Assembly (NCBI RefSeq): GCF_008329535.1
Contig: NZ_NPKR01000003.1
Coordinates: 372,001-436,000 of the forward strand
Origin: Mycolicibacterium sp. P1-18
GTDB taxonomy: Bacteria; Actinomycetota; Actinomycetes; Mycobacteriales; Mycobacteriaceae
Direction of reading: 5' to 3'
Length of the DNA stretch: 64,000 bases
The notes under the pieces were generated by a model. That model searched no databases and was not told the origin of the DNA. It saw only the letters and a program-made list of their open reading frames with translations. The number at the start of each line of letters is the position of its first letter. The first letter of the stretch is position 1. The position numbers were made by a program, and so were the translations under genes. Below, piece after piece: positions 24,052 to 35,440 of the stretch.

Positions 24052-24703
24052 ATGCGTGTTCTCGTCGTCGACAACTACGACAGCTTCGTCTTCAACCTGG
24101 TCCAGTACCTCGGACAGTTGGGCGTGCACGCCGAGGTGTGGCGCAACGACGACGCGCGACTGGCCACCAACGCCGACGTCGCGAAGGTCGCCGAGGACTT
24201 CGACGGCATTCTCCTGAGCCCCGGACCGGGCACCCCGGAACGGGCGGGTGCGTCGATCCCCCTCGTCCACGCCTCCGCGGTCGCGTCGACCCCGCTTCTC
24301 GGCGTGTGCCTCGGGCACCAGGCCATCGGGGTCGCCTTCGGTGGCACCGTGGACCGCGCACCGGAGCTCCTGCACGGCAAGACCAGCACCGTGAATCACG
24401 CGGATGTCGGTGTGCTGAAGGGACTTCCGGATCCGTTCACCGCGACCCGTTACCACTCGCTGACGATTCTGCCCGAGACCATGCCCGCCGCCCTCGAGGT
24501 GACCGCGCGGACGTCCGGTGGCGTGGTGATGGGCGTGCAGCACGTCGAGCTACCGATTCACGGCGTGCAGTTCCACCCCGAGTCGATCCTCACCGAGGGA
24601 GGGCACCGGATGCTCGCCAACTGGCTGGCCGCGTGCGGTCAGCCGCTCGACGAGGCCCTCGTGGGCACGCTCGAGCGCGAGGTCGCCGATACGGTCCGGA
24701 CGG

Positions 24704-24720
<17 letters not shown>
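24052..24720 (+). CDS. trpG: Glutamine amidotransferase component of anthranilate / aminodeoxychorismate synthase
   Basis: A 222-residue class I glutamine amidotransferase. It opens with VLVVDNYDSFVFNLVQYLG and has the oxyanion motif LLSPGPGTPE, the nucleophile cysteine in LGVCLGHQAIG, and the catalytic His-Glu in VQFHPESIL. It delivers ammonia from glutamine to the TrpE or PabB partner, which is not in the window, so tryptophan and folate roles cannot be separated. Two adjacent ATGs exist (24049, 24052); the second is favoured by homology and by the -10 at 24040. Its 3' end overlaps the convergent pknB by 17 bases. Confidence 0.93.
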
Positions 24721-26589
<1,869 letters not shown>

Positions 26590-26593
<4 letters not shown>

Positions 26594-27837
26594 GGGAACG
26601 TCTGCTCTGCAGTTGATGGCGGGGGCGAATCGGTGTCGCCGCCGAGTCGGGGCATCGCCCCGGGTGTGGGCGTGGGCGGCGGGACGGACACCACCGTGGT
26701 GCTCGTCTCGGTGGACGGGGCCGTCTTCTTGTCGTTGCGGTCCTGCACGTTCAGGACCATCAGGATCGCGATGATGATCGCGAGCGCGCCGAGTACGCCG
26801 GCGGCCCACAACAGCGCCCGCTGACCGGGGGAGAACGTGCGCTTGGGGGGAGGCGTCCGGTGGCTGCCGGTCGGCGGCCGGGTGCGGACGCTGGCCGTCG
26901 GTGGCCTGCCGTAGTCGGGCACCGCGCGGGTTTGGGCGGTCGACGGGATGGCGGCCGGGGTGGCCCGGCCGATCGTGGGGGCGTGGTTGGGCCGCGGGGG
27001 CCTGCGCCCGGCCCGGACCGCGGCGACCGCGTCGGCGAACGTTCCGCCGGTGCGGTAGCGCTGGCCCGGCTCCTTGAGCAGGCTGATCTCGATCAGTTCG
27101 CGGACGTTGGGCGGGATGTCGGCGGGCAGCGGCGCCGGCTGCTCCTTGATGTGCTTCATCGCGACGGTCAGCGCACCTTCGCCGATGAACGGCCGTCGGC
27201 CGGCCACCGATTCGTAGCCGACGACGCCGAGGGAGTAGACGTCGCTGGCGGGGGTGGCGTCGCGGCCCAGCGCCTGTTCGGGGGCGATGTACTGCGCGGT
27301 GCCCATGACCATGCCGGTCTGCGTCACCGGGGCGGCGTCGACGGCCTTGGCGATGCCGAAGTCGGTGAGTTTCACCTGGCCGGTGGGGGTGATCAGGATG
27401 TTGCCGGGCTTCACGTCGCGGTGGACCAGTCCGGCGGTGTGCGCGACCTGCAGCGCCCGCCCGGTCTGTTCCAGCATGTCCAGGGAGTGGCGCAGCGACA
27501 GCCGTCCGGTGCGCTTGAGCACCGAGTTCAGCGGCTCGCCGGTGACCATCTCCATGACCAGGTAGGCCGTGCGGCCGGCGTCGTCGAGTTCGGTCTCGCC
27601 GTAGTCGTAGACGCTGGCGATGCCGGGGTGGTTCAGCATGGCCACGATCCGGGCTTCGGCGCGGAACCGTTCGACGAATTCCGGGTCGGTGGAGAACTCG
27701 GCCTTGAGCACCTTGATCGCGACCTGGCGGCCCAACCGGGTGTCCAGCGCCTCCCACACCTGTCCCATGCCACCCGTGGCGATGAGTCGCTGAAGACGGT
27801 AGCGGTCGGACAGCGTCACTCCGACGCGCGCGGTCAT
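26590..27837 (-). CDS. pknA: Ser/Thr protein kinase PknA
   Basis: A 415-residue kinase: N-terminal kinase domain (about 13-280) with Gly-rich loop [12 protein letters not shown], Lys42, HRDVKPGN and DFG, and activation-loop threonines in [13 protein letters not shown] Pro- and Thr-rich linker follows (about 285-345), then one membrane helix (about 348-368) and a short extracellular Pro-rich tail. It controls cell shape and division together with PknB. It overlaps pbpA upstream and pknB downstream by 4 bases each. Confidence 0.96.
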
Positions 27838-29312
27838 GATCCCTCCCGCAGGGCCGCGGCAATGGTTGCCCGGCCGATCGGCGCGGCGAGCGCGCCACCG
27901 GTCGCGGACAATCGGTCCCCGCCATTCTCCACCAGGACCGCGATCGCGACCTTCGGCGCCTTGGCCGGGGCAAAGGCGATGTACCAGGCGTGGGGCGGGG
28001 TGTTGCGGGGATCCGACCCGTGCTCGGCGGTCCCGGTCTTGGAGGCGATCTGGACGCCTGCGATGGACCCCGTCTGCTGGGTAGCCTGCTCAGCGCCGAT
28101 CATCAGGTCAGTAAGTGTAGTGGCGACCTGCGGGGACACCGCCCGCCGAAGTTCCTGAGGGCTGGTCGAGCTGATGCTGGCGAGGTCGGGTCCCTTGAGA
28201 TCCTCCACAAGGTACGGCTGCATCGTCACGCCGCCGTTCGCGACGGTGGCGGCGATCATCGCGTTCTGCAGCGGCGTGAGCGCGACGTCCTTCTGCCCGA
28301 TGCTCGACATGCCCAGCGCGGCGTCGTCACCGATGGGGCCGACGGTCGACGCGGCCACCTGAAGTGGGATGGGCGGGGGAGCGGTGTCCAGGCCGAACGC
28401 TTGCGCGGTGCGACGCAGTGCGTCCGCGCCGGTGCGGATGCCGAGGTCGACGAACGCGGTGTTGCACGACTTGGCGAAGGCGGTACGCAGGGTGGTGGTC
28501 GGGCCGCCTCCGCACGACGCGCCGCCGTAGTTCTCCAGCGTTGCGGTGCTGTCCGGCAACGGGATTCGCGACGCCGCGGTGACCTGGGTGTCGGGGGTGG
28601 CGCCGTTGGCGAGCGCCGCGGCGGTGGTGATCACCTTGAACGTCGACCCCGGGGGGTAGGTCTCGGAGATGGCGCGGTTGACCAACGGCGAGTCGGGGTC
28701 GTCCCGCAGCTGCTGCCACGTCTGGGACTGAACGTTGCCGTCATGGGACGCCAACAGGTTTGGGTCATACGACGGTGACGAGACCATCCCGAGGATCTTT
28801 CCGGTGGACGGCTCCAATGCCACGACCGAACCCTTGCATGGGCCGCCGTTGCACCCCTTTTGCATGGCATCCCAGGCGGCTTGCTGCACCTGTGGATTGA
28901 TGGTGGTGGCGACGTTCCCGCCGCGCGGATCGCGGCCGGTGAAGAAGTCGGCGAGCCGACGGCCGAACAGGCGCTCGTCGGACCCGTTGAGGACGGTGTC
29001 CTCGGCGCGCTCGAGCCCGGTGCTGGAGTACAGCAGCGAGTAGAAGCCGGTCACCGGGGCGTAGGCCTGCGGGTTCGGGTACACCCGCAGGAAGCGGAAG
29101 TGCCCGTCGGTCGAGGTGGAGTAGGCGAGCAGCTGGCCGCCGGCCGAAATCTGGCCGCGCTGGCGGGAGTACTCGTCGAGGAGCACCCGTTGGTTGCGCG
29201 GGTCCGAGCGCAGCCCGTCGGCCCGGAACACCTGGGTGATGGTGGCATTGGCGAGCAGCAGCACGATCATGCCCATGATCGCGATCGACACGCGTCGCAG
29301 TGAGGTGTTCAT
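27834..29312 (-). CDS. pbpA: Penicillin-binding protein PbpA (class B transpeptidase)
   Basis: A 492-residue protein with an N-terminal membrane helix (about residues 8-26), a dimerisation region, and a transpeptidase domain. The active-site motifs are SxxK as STFK (Ser223 to Lys226), SxN as SCN, and KTG in [10 protein letters not shown]. It cross-links peptidoglycan outside the membrane, probably with RodA, whose gene is next to it. ATG at 29312 overlaps the rodA stop (ATGA); the frame is open further upstream but only as a shadow of rodA. Confidence 0.96.
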   Translation of the reverse strand: MNTSLRRVSIAIMGMIVLLLANATITQVFRADGLRSDPRNQRVLLDEYSRQRGQISAGGQLLAYSTSTDGHFRFLRVYPNPQAYAPVTGFYSLLYSSTGLERAEDTVLNGSDERLFGRRLADFFTGRDPRGGNVATTINPQVQQAAWDAMQKGCNGGPCKGSVVALEPSTGKILGMVSSPSYDPNLLASHDGNVQSQTWQQLRDDPDSPLVNRAISETYPPGSTFKVITTAAALANGATPDTQVTAASRIPLPDSTATLENYGGASCGGGPTTTLRTAFAKSCNTAFVDLGIRTGADALRRTAQAFGLDTAPPPIPLQVAASTVGPIGDDAALGMSSIGQKDVALTPLQNAMIAATVANGGVTMQPYLVEDLKGPDLASISSTSPQELRRAVSPQVATTLTDLMIGAEQATQQTGSIAGVQIASKTGTAEHGSDPRNTPPHAWYIAFAPAKAPKVAIAVLVENGGDRLSATGGALAAPIGRATIAAALREGS

Positions 29313-30724
29313 ACGCGGCCGATCACCTCCGTGCGCGCGGCGGCGATCGGAGTGGCGTTCGGGGCCTTGCCGTCCAGCGGGCGGCGGGCCGAATGGGAGA
29401 TGCAGATCAGGATGGCCAACAACACGTAGTTGGCGATGAGCGAGGACCCGCCGTAGGACAGCCACGGGGTGGTGAGCCCGGTCAGCGGGATCAGCTTGGT
29501 GACGCCGCCGACGACGATGAACAGCTGGATCGCCAGGGTGGAGGCCAACCCGGCGGCGAGCAGCTTGCCGAAGCTGTCGCGCACGGCGACCGCCGTGCGC
29601 AGGCCGCGGATCACCAGGATCGTGTAGAGCATCAGCACCCCGGCGAACCCGACGAGCCCGAGCTCCTCACCGATGGCGGCGACGATGAAGTCGGTGGACG
29701 CGGCGGGCACGGTGCCGGGCTGGCCGTTGCCGAGGCCGGTGCCGAAGATGCCGCCGGTGGCGAAGCTGAACAGCGACTGCACCATCTGGTAGCCGGCGCC
29801 GTCGGGATCGGCAAAGGGGTCCAGCCAGGTCTCCACGCGCACGCGGACGTGGGCGAAGGCGTGGTAGGCGACGACACTGCCGGCCGCAAAGAGGAACAGC
29901 CCCAACAGAACCCAGCTGATCCGGTCGGTCGCGATGTAGACGATCACCAGGAACGAGGCGTACAGCAGCAACGAGGTGCCGAGGTCCTTCTCGAACACCA
30001 TCACCCCGACAGAGGCCATCCAGGCGGCCAGCAGGGGCGCCAGGTCGCGGGGCCGGGGGAGGTTCATCCCCAGGATGTGCTTGCCGGCGCTGGTGAACAG
30101 GCTGCGCTTGGACACCAGCACCGAGGCGAAGAAGATCAGCAGCAGGATCTTGGAAATCTCGGCGGGCTGAATCGAGAAGCCCTGGAACCGAATCCAGATC
30201 TTGGCGCCATTCTCCTCCGACATCGAGCTGGGCAGGATGGCGGGGATCAGCAGCAGGACGAGGCCGACCAGTCCGCACACGTAGCCGTAGCGGGCGAGCA
30301 TGCGGTGGTCGGTGAGGAAGGCCACCACCAGGCAGAAGGCGATCACGCCGACCAGGGTCCACAGCATCTGCTGGTTGGCGCTCGGGCCGCGGTCACCGCC
30401 GGCGCCGAGGGCGCCCTCGGCGAGGTCGAGACGGTGAATCATCACCAGCCCCAACCCATTAAGCAGAGCCACCACGGGAAGCAACAGCGGATCGGCGTAG
30501 GGCGCGAAGCGTCGGACGGCCACGTGAGCCGCGGCGAACAGGGCGAGGTACCCGAGGGTGTACTGCGCCAGATCCCAGCTGAGCCCCTGTTCCTGGTTGG
30601 CCTCGACGATCAGTAGCGCGACGGTGGTGATCAGCGCGGCGAAGCCGAGCAGGAGCAGTTCGGAGTTGCGCCGGTTGGGCAACGGTGGCACGACGGTCAC
30701 CGGCGCCTGCGGCTGCGTGCTCAT
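29309..30724 (-). CDS. rodA: RodA, SEDS peptidoglycan glycosyltransferase
   Basis: A 471-residue SEDS protein with about twelve membrane segments. Family landmarks are GAKIWIRFQGFSIQPAEISKI, the PLLLASWM/EKDLGTSLL region with its conserved Asp (FEKDLGTSLLL), TDFIVAAIGEELGLVG, and the last-loop PLTGLTTPWLSYGGSSL. It polymerises lipid II strands for elongation together with class B PBPs. The ATG at 30724 overlaps the pstP stop as ATGA, so translation is likely coupled; the frame stays open upstream antiparallel to pstP but is not coding there. Confidence 0.96.
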   Translation of the reverse strand: MSTQPQAPVTVVPPLPNRRNSELLLLGFAALITTVALLIVEANQEQGLSWDLAQYTLGYLALFAAAHVAVRRFAPYADPLLLPVVALLNGLGLVMIHRLDLAEGALGAGGDRGPSANQQMLWTLVGVIAFCLVVAFLTDHRMLARYGYVCGLVGLVLLLIPAILPSSMSEENGAKIWIRFQGFSIQPAEISKILLLIFFASVLVSKRSLFTSAGKHILGMNLPRPRDLAPLLAAWMASVGVMVFEKDLGTSLLLYASFLVIVYIATDRISWVLLGLFLFAAGSVVAYHAFAHVRVRVETWLDPFADPDGAGYQMVQSLFSFATGGIFGTGLGNGQPGTVPAASTDFIVAAIGEELGLVGFAGVLMLYTILVIRGLRTAVAVRDSFGKLLAAGLASTLAIQLFIVVGGVTKLIPLTGLTTPWLSYGGSSLIANYVLLAILICISHSARRPLDGKAPNATPIAAARTEVIGRV

Positions 30725-32229
30725 GACGCGGTCCGGCAGTCGGTGCCCGGCTTCTGTGGCGGAGGCGGGAGGGCGGTGCCGGTCGGGGTGGGGGTGGTCG
30801 GCGGCGCGGTCACCGTGGGGGTGGGCTCGAGCGTGGGACTGCCCGCGGCGCTGCTCGGCGGCGGCGAGGCCGTGGTCGTGGTCGTGGTCGTAGTCGACGT
30901 ACTGGGCGGGGGAGTGGCCGGGCTGGGCGGCGGGGTCGACGACGACGTCCGCGCCGAAACCGGCACGCAGACCGGCAGAACCGACGACTGAGCCAACTCG
31001 CGGAGCTGACGGATCGCCTCGTCGAGGGTGCCGCCGGGCAACCCGGCGGTCACCTGGGCGCGCTCGGACTCGCGGAGGTCGGCGACCCGAAGGGGCTTGC
31101 AGCCCCCGCGCGCGTCGTCGACGCCGATGTTGGTGATCGAGTTGCGGGAGTCCAGGCACGCGATCTGGAAGGTCTCCTGCAGCGACATGCCCGCGACGCT
31201 GCCCTGCACCCCGCGCATGATGTAGACCGAGCCGTCGCGCTCGGCCACGTAGTAGTTGTTCTGAATCACCATGCGGCCCACGGCAAGTCCGGCGAGCACC
31301 AGCACCAGCAGCAGCAGCGCGACGAAGATCATCGTGCGGCGCGAGCGCGGCTTCTTCACGGGGGCGGCGGGTTCGACGGCGGGACGGTTGGCCGCCGCCG
31401 CGACGCGCTTGGGATTGAAGGCCGACGCCCGCCCGGCCGCGGTGTTGGGGGGTGCGCTCTGGTCGTCCACCCCGGAGACCGCACCCGCGAGGATCGGCTG
31501 GGTCTGCCCGTATTCGTAGTCGACGACGTCGGCCACCACCACGGTCACGTTGTCCGGACCGCCGCCGCGCAGCGCCATCTCGATGAGCCGGTCGGCGCTC
31601 TCTGTCACGTCGGGGATCTGCAGGGCGTCGAGGATCGTGTCGTGGCTGACCGGGTCGGACAGGCCGTCGGAGCACAGCAGGTAGCGGTCGCCGGCGTGGG
31701 CCTCGCGCACCGTCAGCGTCGGCTCGACCTCGTGGCCCGTCAACGCGCGCATGATCAATGACCGCTGCGGATGGCTGTGGGCTTCCTCGGCGGTGATGCG
31801 ACCCTCGTCGACCAGGGTCTGGACAAAGGTGTCGTCCTTGGTGATCTGGGTCAGCTCGCCGTCGCGCAGCAGGTAGCCGCGGGAGTCGCCGACGTGAACC
31901 AGGCCAAGTCTGTTTCCTGCGAACAGGATTGCGGTGAGGGTGGTGCCCATGCCCTCGAGGTCGGGGTCGGCTTCGACGTGCGCGGCGATGGCCGAGTTGC
32001 CTTCGTGGACCGCCGAGTTGAGCTTGCTGAGGAGGTCTCCGCCCGGCTCGTCGTCGTCGAGGTGGGCCAGCGCGGCGATCACCAGCTGCGAGGCGACCTC
32101 ACCGGCCGCGTGGCCGCCCATGCCGTCGGCCAGCGCCAGCAGGCGCGCACCGGCGTACACCGAGTCTTCGTTGTTGGCGCGCACCAGACCGCGGTCGCTG
32201 CGGGCGGCGTACCGGAGGACGAGACTCAT
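30721..32229 (-). CDS. pstP: PP2C Ser/Thr phosphatase PstP
   Basis: A 502-residue membrane phosphatase. The PP2C domain (about residues 1-240) has the metal-binding motifs RANNEDS, LLALADGMGGHAAGE, VGDSRGYLLRDGEL, LCSDGLSDPV and GGGPDNVTVVV. One membrane helix follows (about 302-322), then an extracellular domain (about 325-425) with cysteines and a long Thr-, Pro- and Ser-rich tail. It reverses PknA and PknB phosphorylation and is encoded with its kinases. Its ends overlap fhaB and rodA by 4 bases each. Confidence 0.96.
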   Translation of the reverse strand: MSLVLRYAARSDRGLVRANNEDSVYAGARLLALADGMGGHAAGEVASQLVIAALAHLDDDEPGGDLLSKLNSAVHEGNSAIAAHVEADPDLEGMGTTLTAILFAGNRLGLVHVGDSRGYLLRDGELTQITKDDTFVQTLVDEGRITAEEAHSHPQRSLIMRALTGHEVEPTLTVREAHAGDRYLLCSDGLSDPVSHDTILDALQIPDVTESADRLIEMALRGGGPDNVTVVVADVVDYEYGQTQPILAGAVSGVDDQSAPPNTAAGRASAFNPKRVAAAANRPAVEPAAPVKKPRSRRTMIFVALLLLVLVLAGLAVGRMVIQNNYYVAERDGSVYIMRGVQGSVAGMSLQETFQIACLDSRNSITNIGVDDARGGCKPLRVADLRESERAQVTAGLPGGTLDEAIRQLRELAQSSVLPVCVPVSARTSSSTPPPSPATPPPSTSTTTTTTTTASPPPSSAAGSPTLEPTPTVTAPPTTPTPTGTALPPPPQKPGTDCRTAS

Positions 32230-32696
32230 GGGCGCAACTCGATCACGGTCTTGCCGATCCGCACCGGCGTGCCCATCGGAACCCTTACCGCCGTCGTCAC
32301 CTTCGCCCTGTCAAGGTATGTACCGTTGGTCGATCCTAGGTCCTCGACGTACCATTCCGACCCTCGTGGCGACAGCCGCGCGTGCCGTGTCGACGAATAG
32401 TCGTCGGTGAGCACCAGCGTCGAGTCGTCCGCGCGACCGATGAGCACGGGCTGCGCACCCAACTGAATGCGGGTGCCCGCCAACGCCCCTTCGGTGACCA
32501 CGAGCTGACGGGGAGTGTTGCGGCGCTGGCCACGGCTGGGCAGCAGGGTCCCACGCAACGCAAGCCCACGCTTGACCATCACCGCTCCGGACGGCGCGTA
32601 GATGTCGGTACGCAGAATCCGCAGCACCGACCAGATGAACAGCCACAGCAGCAACAGGAAACCGACGCGCGTCAGCTGCAGCACTATCCCCTGCAT
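32226..32696 (-). CDS. fhaB: FhaB (FipA), FHA-domain membrane protein
   Basis: A 156-residue protein with an N-terminal membrane helix (about residues 10-28) and a C-terminal FHA domain (about 65-155) bearing the phosphothreonine-binding pattern: IGRADDSTLVLTDDYSSTRHARL and DLGSTNGTYLD. It is known as a partner linking division proteins to PknA and PknB signalling. It is the first gene of the tightly overlapped series fhaB-pstP-rodA-pbpA-pknA-pknB. fhaA lies 184 bases upstream; that gap shows no further gene and could hold an operon promoter. Confidence 0.94.
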   Translation of the reverse strand: MQGIVLQLTRVGFLLLLWLFIWSVLRILRTDIYAPSGAVMVKRGLALRGTLLPSRGQRRNTPRQLVVTEGALAGTRIQLGAQPVLIGRADDSTLVLTDDYSSTRHARLSPRGSEWYVEDLGSTNGTYLDRAKVTTAVRVPMGTPVRIGKTVIELRP

Positions 32697-32880
32697 CTGA
32701 CGTCCTCTCCGTCACCGTCCCGATGTCGCCGCGTCGGCGTCACCGCACCGTTTCCCGGGCCGCGTCGCGACCGACCGTCGGCTGACCCAGCCGTCGTCGG
32801 CAACGTCACGATACTTGGGCCGGTGACGGGTCCGAGGCACGAGTATGGCCTTGCCCCGCAGCCGTCACCAGCCTGAGCGC

Positions 32881-34365
32881 TCAGTGAACGCGGACGATGA
32901 TCTCGGAATGGCCCAGACGGATGGTGTCGCCGTCGGCCAACTGCCACTCCTGAACGGGCGCATTGTTGACCGTGGTGCCGTTGGTGGAGTTCAAGTCCGA
33001 CAGCAGGGCGACCTGGCCGTCCCATCGGATCTCCAGGTGGCGGCGCGAGACGCCGGTGTCCGGAAGGCGGAACTGAGCGTCCTGGCCGCGGCCGATGACG
33101 TTCGCGCCCTCACGCAGCTGGTAGGTGCGTCCGCTGCCGTCGTCGAGCTGGAGGGTCACGGTGGCGCCGGCCGAGCCGTACCCGCCACCCGCGCCGTAAC
33201 CGGCCACCGGCGCGGCGGCCGGAGGCTGACCGTAGTCGTAGCCGCCCTGGCCGTATCCGCCGTCGGCGGGCTGTCCGTAGCCGGGATCGGCGTAGCCCTG
33301 GGGCGCACCCTGGTCGCCGTAGCGGCCGTAGTCGGCCTGCGCGCCGTAGCCGCCGCCTTGCTCGGGACGTCCGTAGGCCTGAGCGCCGTAGCCACCCTGA
33401 TCGGGGTAGCCGCCCTGGTCCGGGTAACCACCCTGATCGCCGTAGCCGCCCTGGTCCGGGTAACCACCCTGGTCGGGGTAGGACGGACGCTGAGGCTCGG
33501 CCGGACGGCCGTACTCCTCACCGCGGGGCGGGGCCGGCGGGCGGCCGTAGTCGTACCCAGCGGCGTCGCCGTAGCCACCGGGAGCACCGGCCGGGGGGCC
33601 GTATCCGGGAGGCGGCTGACGGTATCCCTGGTCGGGGTAGCCGGCCGGCGGGTTCGCAGGCGGGCCGTATCCGGCCGCGGGGGACCGCTGGTCGTAGTTG
33701 GGGGGCGGGTAACCCTGGTCCGGGTAGCCGCCACGGTCGTAGCCGCCCTGATCCGGGTAGCCGCCGGCGGGCTGACCCGCAGCGGGGGCCGCCGGGTAGC
33801 CGCCCTCGGGGGCCGGCGGATACGGGGCGCGGGGCTCCTCGCCCTGACGGCCGTACTCGTAGTAGTCGTCGCCAGGCTGCGCTGGTCCCTGGCCGCCGCC
33901 GCGGTAGCTCGGGTTGTCGGTCATCGGTGGAACTCCTGGTTCTGCGGTGTGAGCACGGGCTGGGGGTGCAGAGGCGCTTGAGCCGCTGGTCGAGTCTGGG
34001 TTGACCGTTCCACGGGTGCGAAACTGGCCGGTGTGCAACTGCGGTGACGCTTCGAATCCAACGACCACATCACCATACGTTTGCCACCCTTGATCACGGA
34101 TGTATCCCTCCAGGTATCGGGCGAATGTCGTCGGTGTGAGGTCGGGGTCGGCGCGGACCTTGTGAAAGTCGGATGCACTGAGGGTAATGACGTAGTCGTT
34201 TGGGGCCAAAATTCTGCCGCCGCCGACTTCGCGCGCACCGGCGTCGGCTTCGCGCTGGAGAATCGCCTCGACTTCCTGCGGAACGATGCTCCCGCCGAAG
34301 ACCCGCGCGAAGGTGTCACCGACGGTGGCCTCGAGCTTTCGCTCGAAGCGGTCGACCAGTCCCAT
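32881..34365 (-). CDS. fhaA: FhaA, DUF3662 and FHA-domain protein
   Basis: A 494-residue protein: an N-terminal DUF3662 domain (about residues 1-125, starting MGLVDRFERKLEATVGDTFARVF), a long Gly-, Tyr-, Pro- and Gln-rich linker (about 150-400), and a C-terminal FHA domain (about 405-494) with IGRGQDAQFRLPDTGVSRRHLEI and DLNSTNGTTVN. FhaA binds phosphorylated MviN/MurJ and CwlM and restrains peptidoglycan synthesis at poles and septum. tRNA-Leu lies upstream on the other strand. The linker is unusual enough to be listed separately. Confidence 0.95.
   Translation of the reverse strand: MGLVDRFERKLEATVGDTFARVFGGSIVPQEVEAILQREADAGAREVGGGRILAPNDYVITLSASDFHKVRADPDLTPTTFARYLEGYIRDQGWQTYGDVVVGFEASPQLHTGQFRTRGTVNPDSTSGSSASAPPARAHTAEPGVPPMTDNPSYRGGGQGPAQPGDDYYEYGRQGEEPRAPYPPAPEGGYPAAPAAGQPAGGYPDQGGYDRGGYPDQGYPPPNYDQRSPAAGYGPPANPPAGYPDQGYRQPPPGYGPPAGAPGGYGDAAGYDYGRPPAPPRGEEYGRPAEPQRPSYPDQGGYPDQGGYGDQGGYPDQGGYPDQGGYGAQAYGRPEQGGGYGAQADYGRYGDQGAPQGYADPGYGQPADGGYGQGGYDYGQPPAAAPVAGYGAGGGYGSAGATVTLQLDDGSGRTYQLREGANVIGRGQDAQFRLPDTGVSRRHLEIRWDGQVALLSDLNSTNGTTVNNAPVQEWQLADGDTIRLGHSEIIVRVH
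33170..33900 (-). repeat. Low-complexity GGYPDQ-type repeats in the FhaA linker
   Basis: The linker consists of imperfect repeats built on Gly-Gly-Tyr-Pro-Asp-Gln-Gly. In the part encoded at about 33385-33485 they become nearly identical at DNA level (units of 15 to 18 bases reading, on the plus strand, like GGTAACCACCCTG). Such tandem units can expand or contract by slippage. Confidence 0.85.
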
Positions 34366-34599
34366 GTCACCGCCTGCCTCGCTGTTCGTCGTGGTGGCCG
34401 CGCTGAACGCAGTTCAGAACCTGCGTGTCGCGGGTGTCGATTCCTCATGGCATGGTATCGGCCATCGGCGTCAGAACGTGACCGGGCGACACCGACGATC
34501 AGATCGAGGCTGGTCAGAGCCGTTCACGACGGTTCACACGGGCCTAGCTGCGCGGTTGGGGAACCGGCCCGAGCGCGTGATAGTCTCGTCCGGTTGTTG

Positions 34600-34682
34600 G
34601 GGCGAGTGGCGGAATGGCAGACGCGCTGGCTTCAGGTGCCAGTGTCCTTCGGGACGTGGGGGTTCAAGTCCCCCTTCGCCCA
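34600..34682 (+). tRNA. leuT: tRNA-Leu (CAG anticodon)
   Basis: An 83-base class II tRNA: acceptor GGGCGAG/TTCGCCC, anticodon stem CTGGC/GCCAG around TTCAGGT (anticodon CAG), a variable arm (TGTCCTTCGGGACG) and T arm GGGGGTTCAAGTCCCCC. Discriminator A at 34682. The accessory region to the right begins directly after it. Confidence 0.96.
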
Positions 34683-34710
34683 CAATGATCGGTCCTCGGA
34701 CCGCGACGCC

Positions 34711-34744
34711 AAGGGTCACGAATCAGAAATGGTTCGTGGCCCTT
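34711..34744 (+). terminator. Hairpin downstream of tRNA-Leu
   Basis: AAGGGTCACGAA (34711-34722) and TTCGTGGCCCTT (34733-34744) form a 12-base stem with one G-T pair and a 10-base loop. It is a likely terminator of the tRNA transcript. The right arm ends CCCTTCG without a long T-tract. Confidence 0.65.
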
Positions 34745-34803
34745 CGTCGTTGGCGGGTCGTGAACCGCCATGCGACTTCCGGTAGCAGCGGCAAACTCGA
34801 GTC

Positions 34804-35397
34804 ATGACTGAAGGCTCGCCCGGCCGAGTGGTGTTGCTCAACGGCACGTCCAGCTCGGGTAAGTCCACGATCGGCCGTCAACTCCTGGTCGACTTCGAAA
34901 CACCCTGGTTTCACATGGGGGTCGACATGTTCGGAGCGATGCGCGCTGAGCGGAGAACCCACGAGCTGGAACCCGCCGGGCTCCGTACCGTGCTGCACCG
35001 CACCCGCGCCGGATTCCATCGCGCGGTCGCCGGAATGGCCCAGGCGGGCAACGACATCGTGATGGATCACGTGCTCAGCGAGCCGTGGCGGCTGAACGAT
35101 CTGCTGGCGGTCATGACCGGGGTCGACGTGATCTTCGTAGGAGTGCACTGCTCGGCCGCCGACCTCGGGCAACGCGAAGCAAGCAGGAGCGACCGAGCTT
35201 CCGGCACTGCGGTCAGCCAGGCTGCCATGGTGCACGTGCACGGCCGTTACGACGTCGAAGTGGACACGAGCGCATCGTCGGCTGAAACCTGCTCGACGCA
35301 GATCCGCGATTACCTGCGCGAGAACCCTGGCCCCGTCAACCGCGCCTTCGACGATCTACGTCGCGGACAAAGCTCCCAGCCGAATTCGACCTCGTGA
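34804..35397 (+). CDS. Chloramphenicol 3-O-phosphotransferase-like P-loop kinase
   Basis: A 197-residue P-loop kinase. Walker A reads LLNGTSSSGKST (about residues 11-22), followed by the family segments VDFETPWFHMGVDMFG, GFHRAVAGMAQAGNDIVMDHVL and VDVIFVGVHCSAADL, and a later REASRSDRASGTAVSQ arginine lid. These match the chloramphenicol phosphotransferase (CPT) family, whose founder in Streptomyces modifies chloramphenicol. Real substrates of mycobacterial members are unknown. It is the first gene after tRNA-Leu; the adjacent genes are also predicted phosphotransfer or nucleotidyltransferase-fold proteins. Confidence 0.85.
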   Translation: MTEGSPGRVVLLNGTSSSGKSTIGRQLLVDFETPWFHMGVDMFGAMRAERRTHELEPAGLRTVLHRTRAGFHRAVAGMAQAGNDIVMDHVLSEPWRLNDLLAVMTGVDVIFVGVHCSAADLGQREASRSDRASGTAVSQAAMVHVHGRYDVEVDTSASSAETCSTQIRDYLRENPGPVNRAFDDLRRGQSSQPNSTS

Positions 35398-35428
35398 TCC
35401 TCGGCCTGAGGCCGCGGCAGCGCGTCAA

Positions 35429-35434
35429 TAGTCT
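35429..35434 (+). promoter_or_regulatory. -10 element of the GrpB gene (leaderless candidate)
   Basis: TAGTCT ends six bases before ATG at 35441, so the mRNA would begin at the start codon. Confidence 0.55.
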
Positions 35435-35440
35435 GAAGTG

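Noticed and set aside
26594-27973. Start of the PknB frame at 27973, giving a 1089-residue protein
   Set aside because: The added part is an Arg/Pro-rich shadow of pknA; the true start is the ATG overlapping the pknA stop.
30725-31675. Upstream extension of the RodA frame to 788 residues
   Set aside because: The extension is a shadow of pstP; ATG at 30724 overlaps the pstP stop as in every other junction of the operon.
33385-33485. Short near-identical units suggesting a CRISPR or minisatellite array
   Set aside because: The units are in frame and encode the FhaA linker; there are no spacers and no cas genes.
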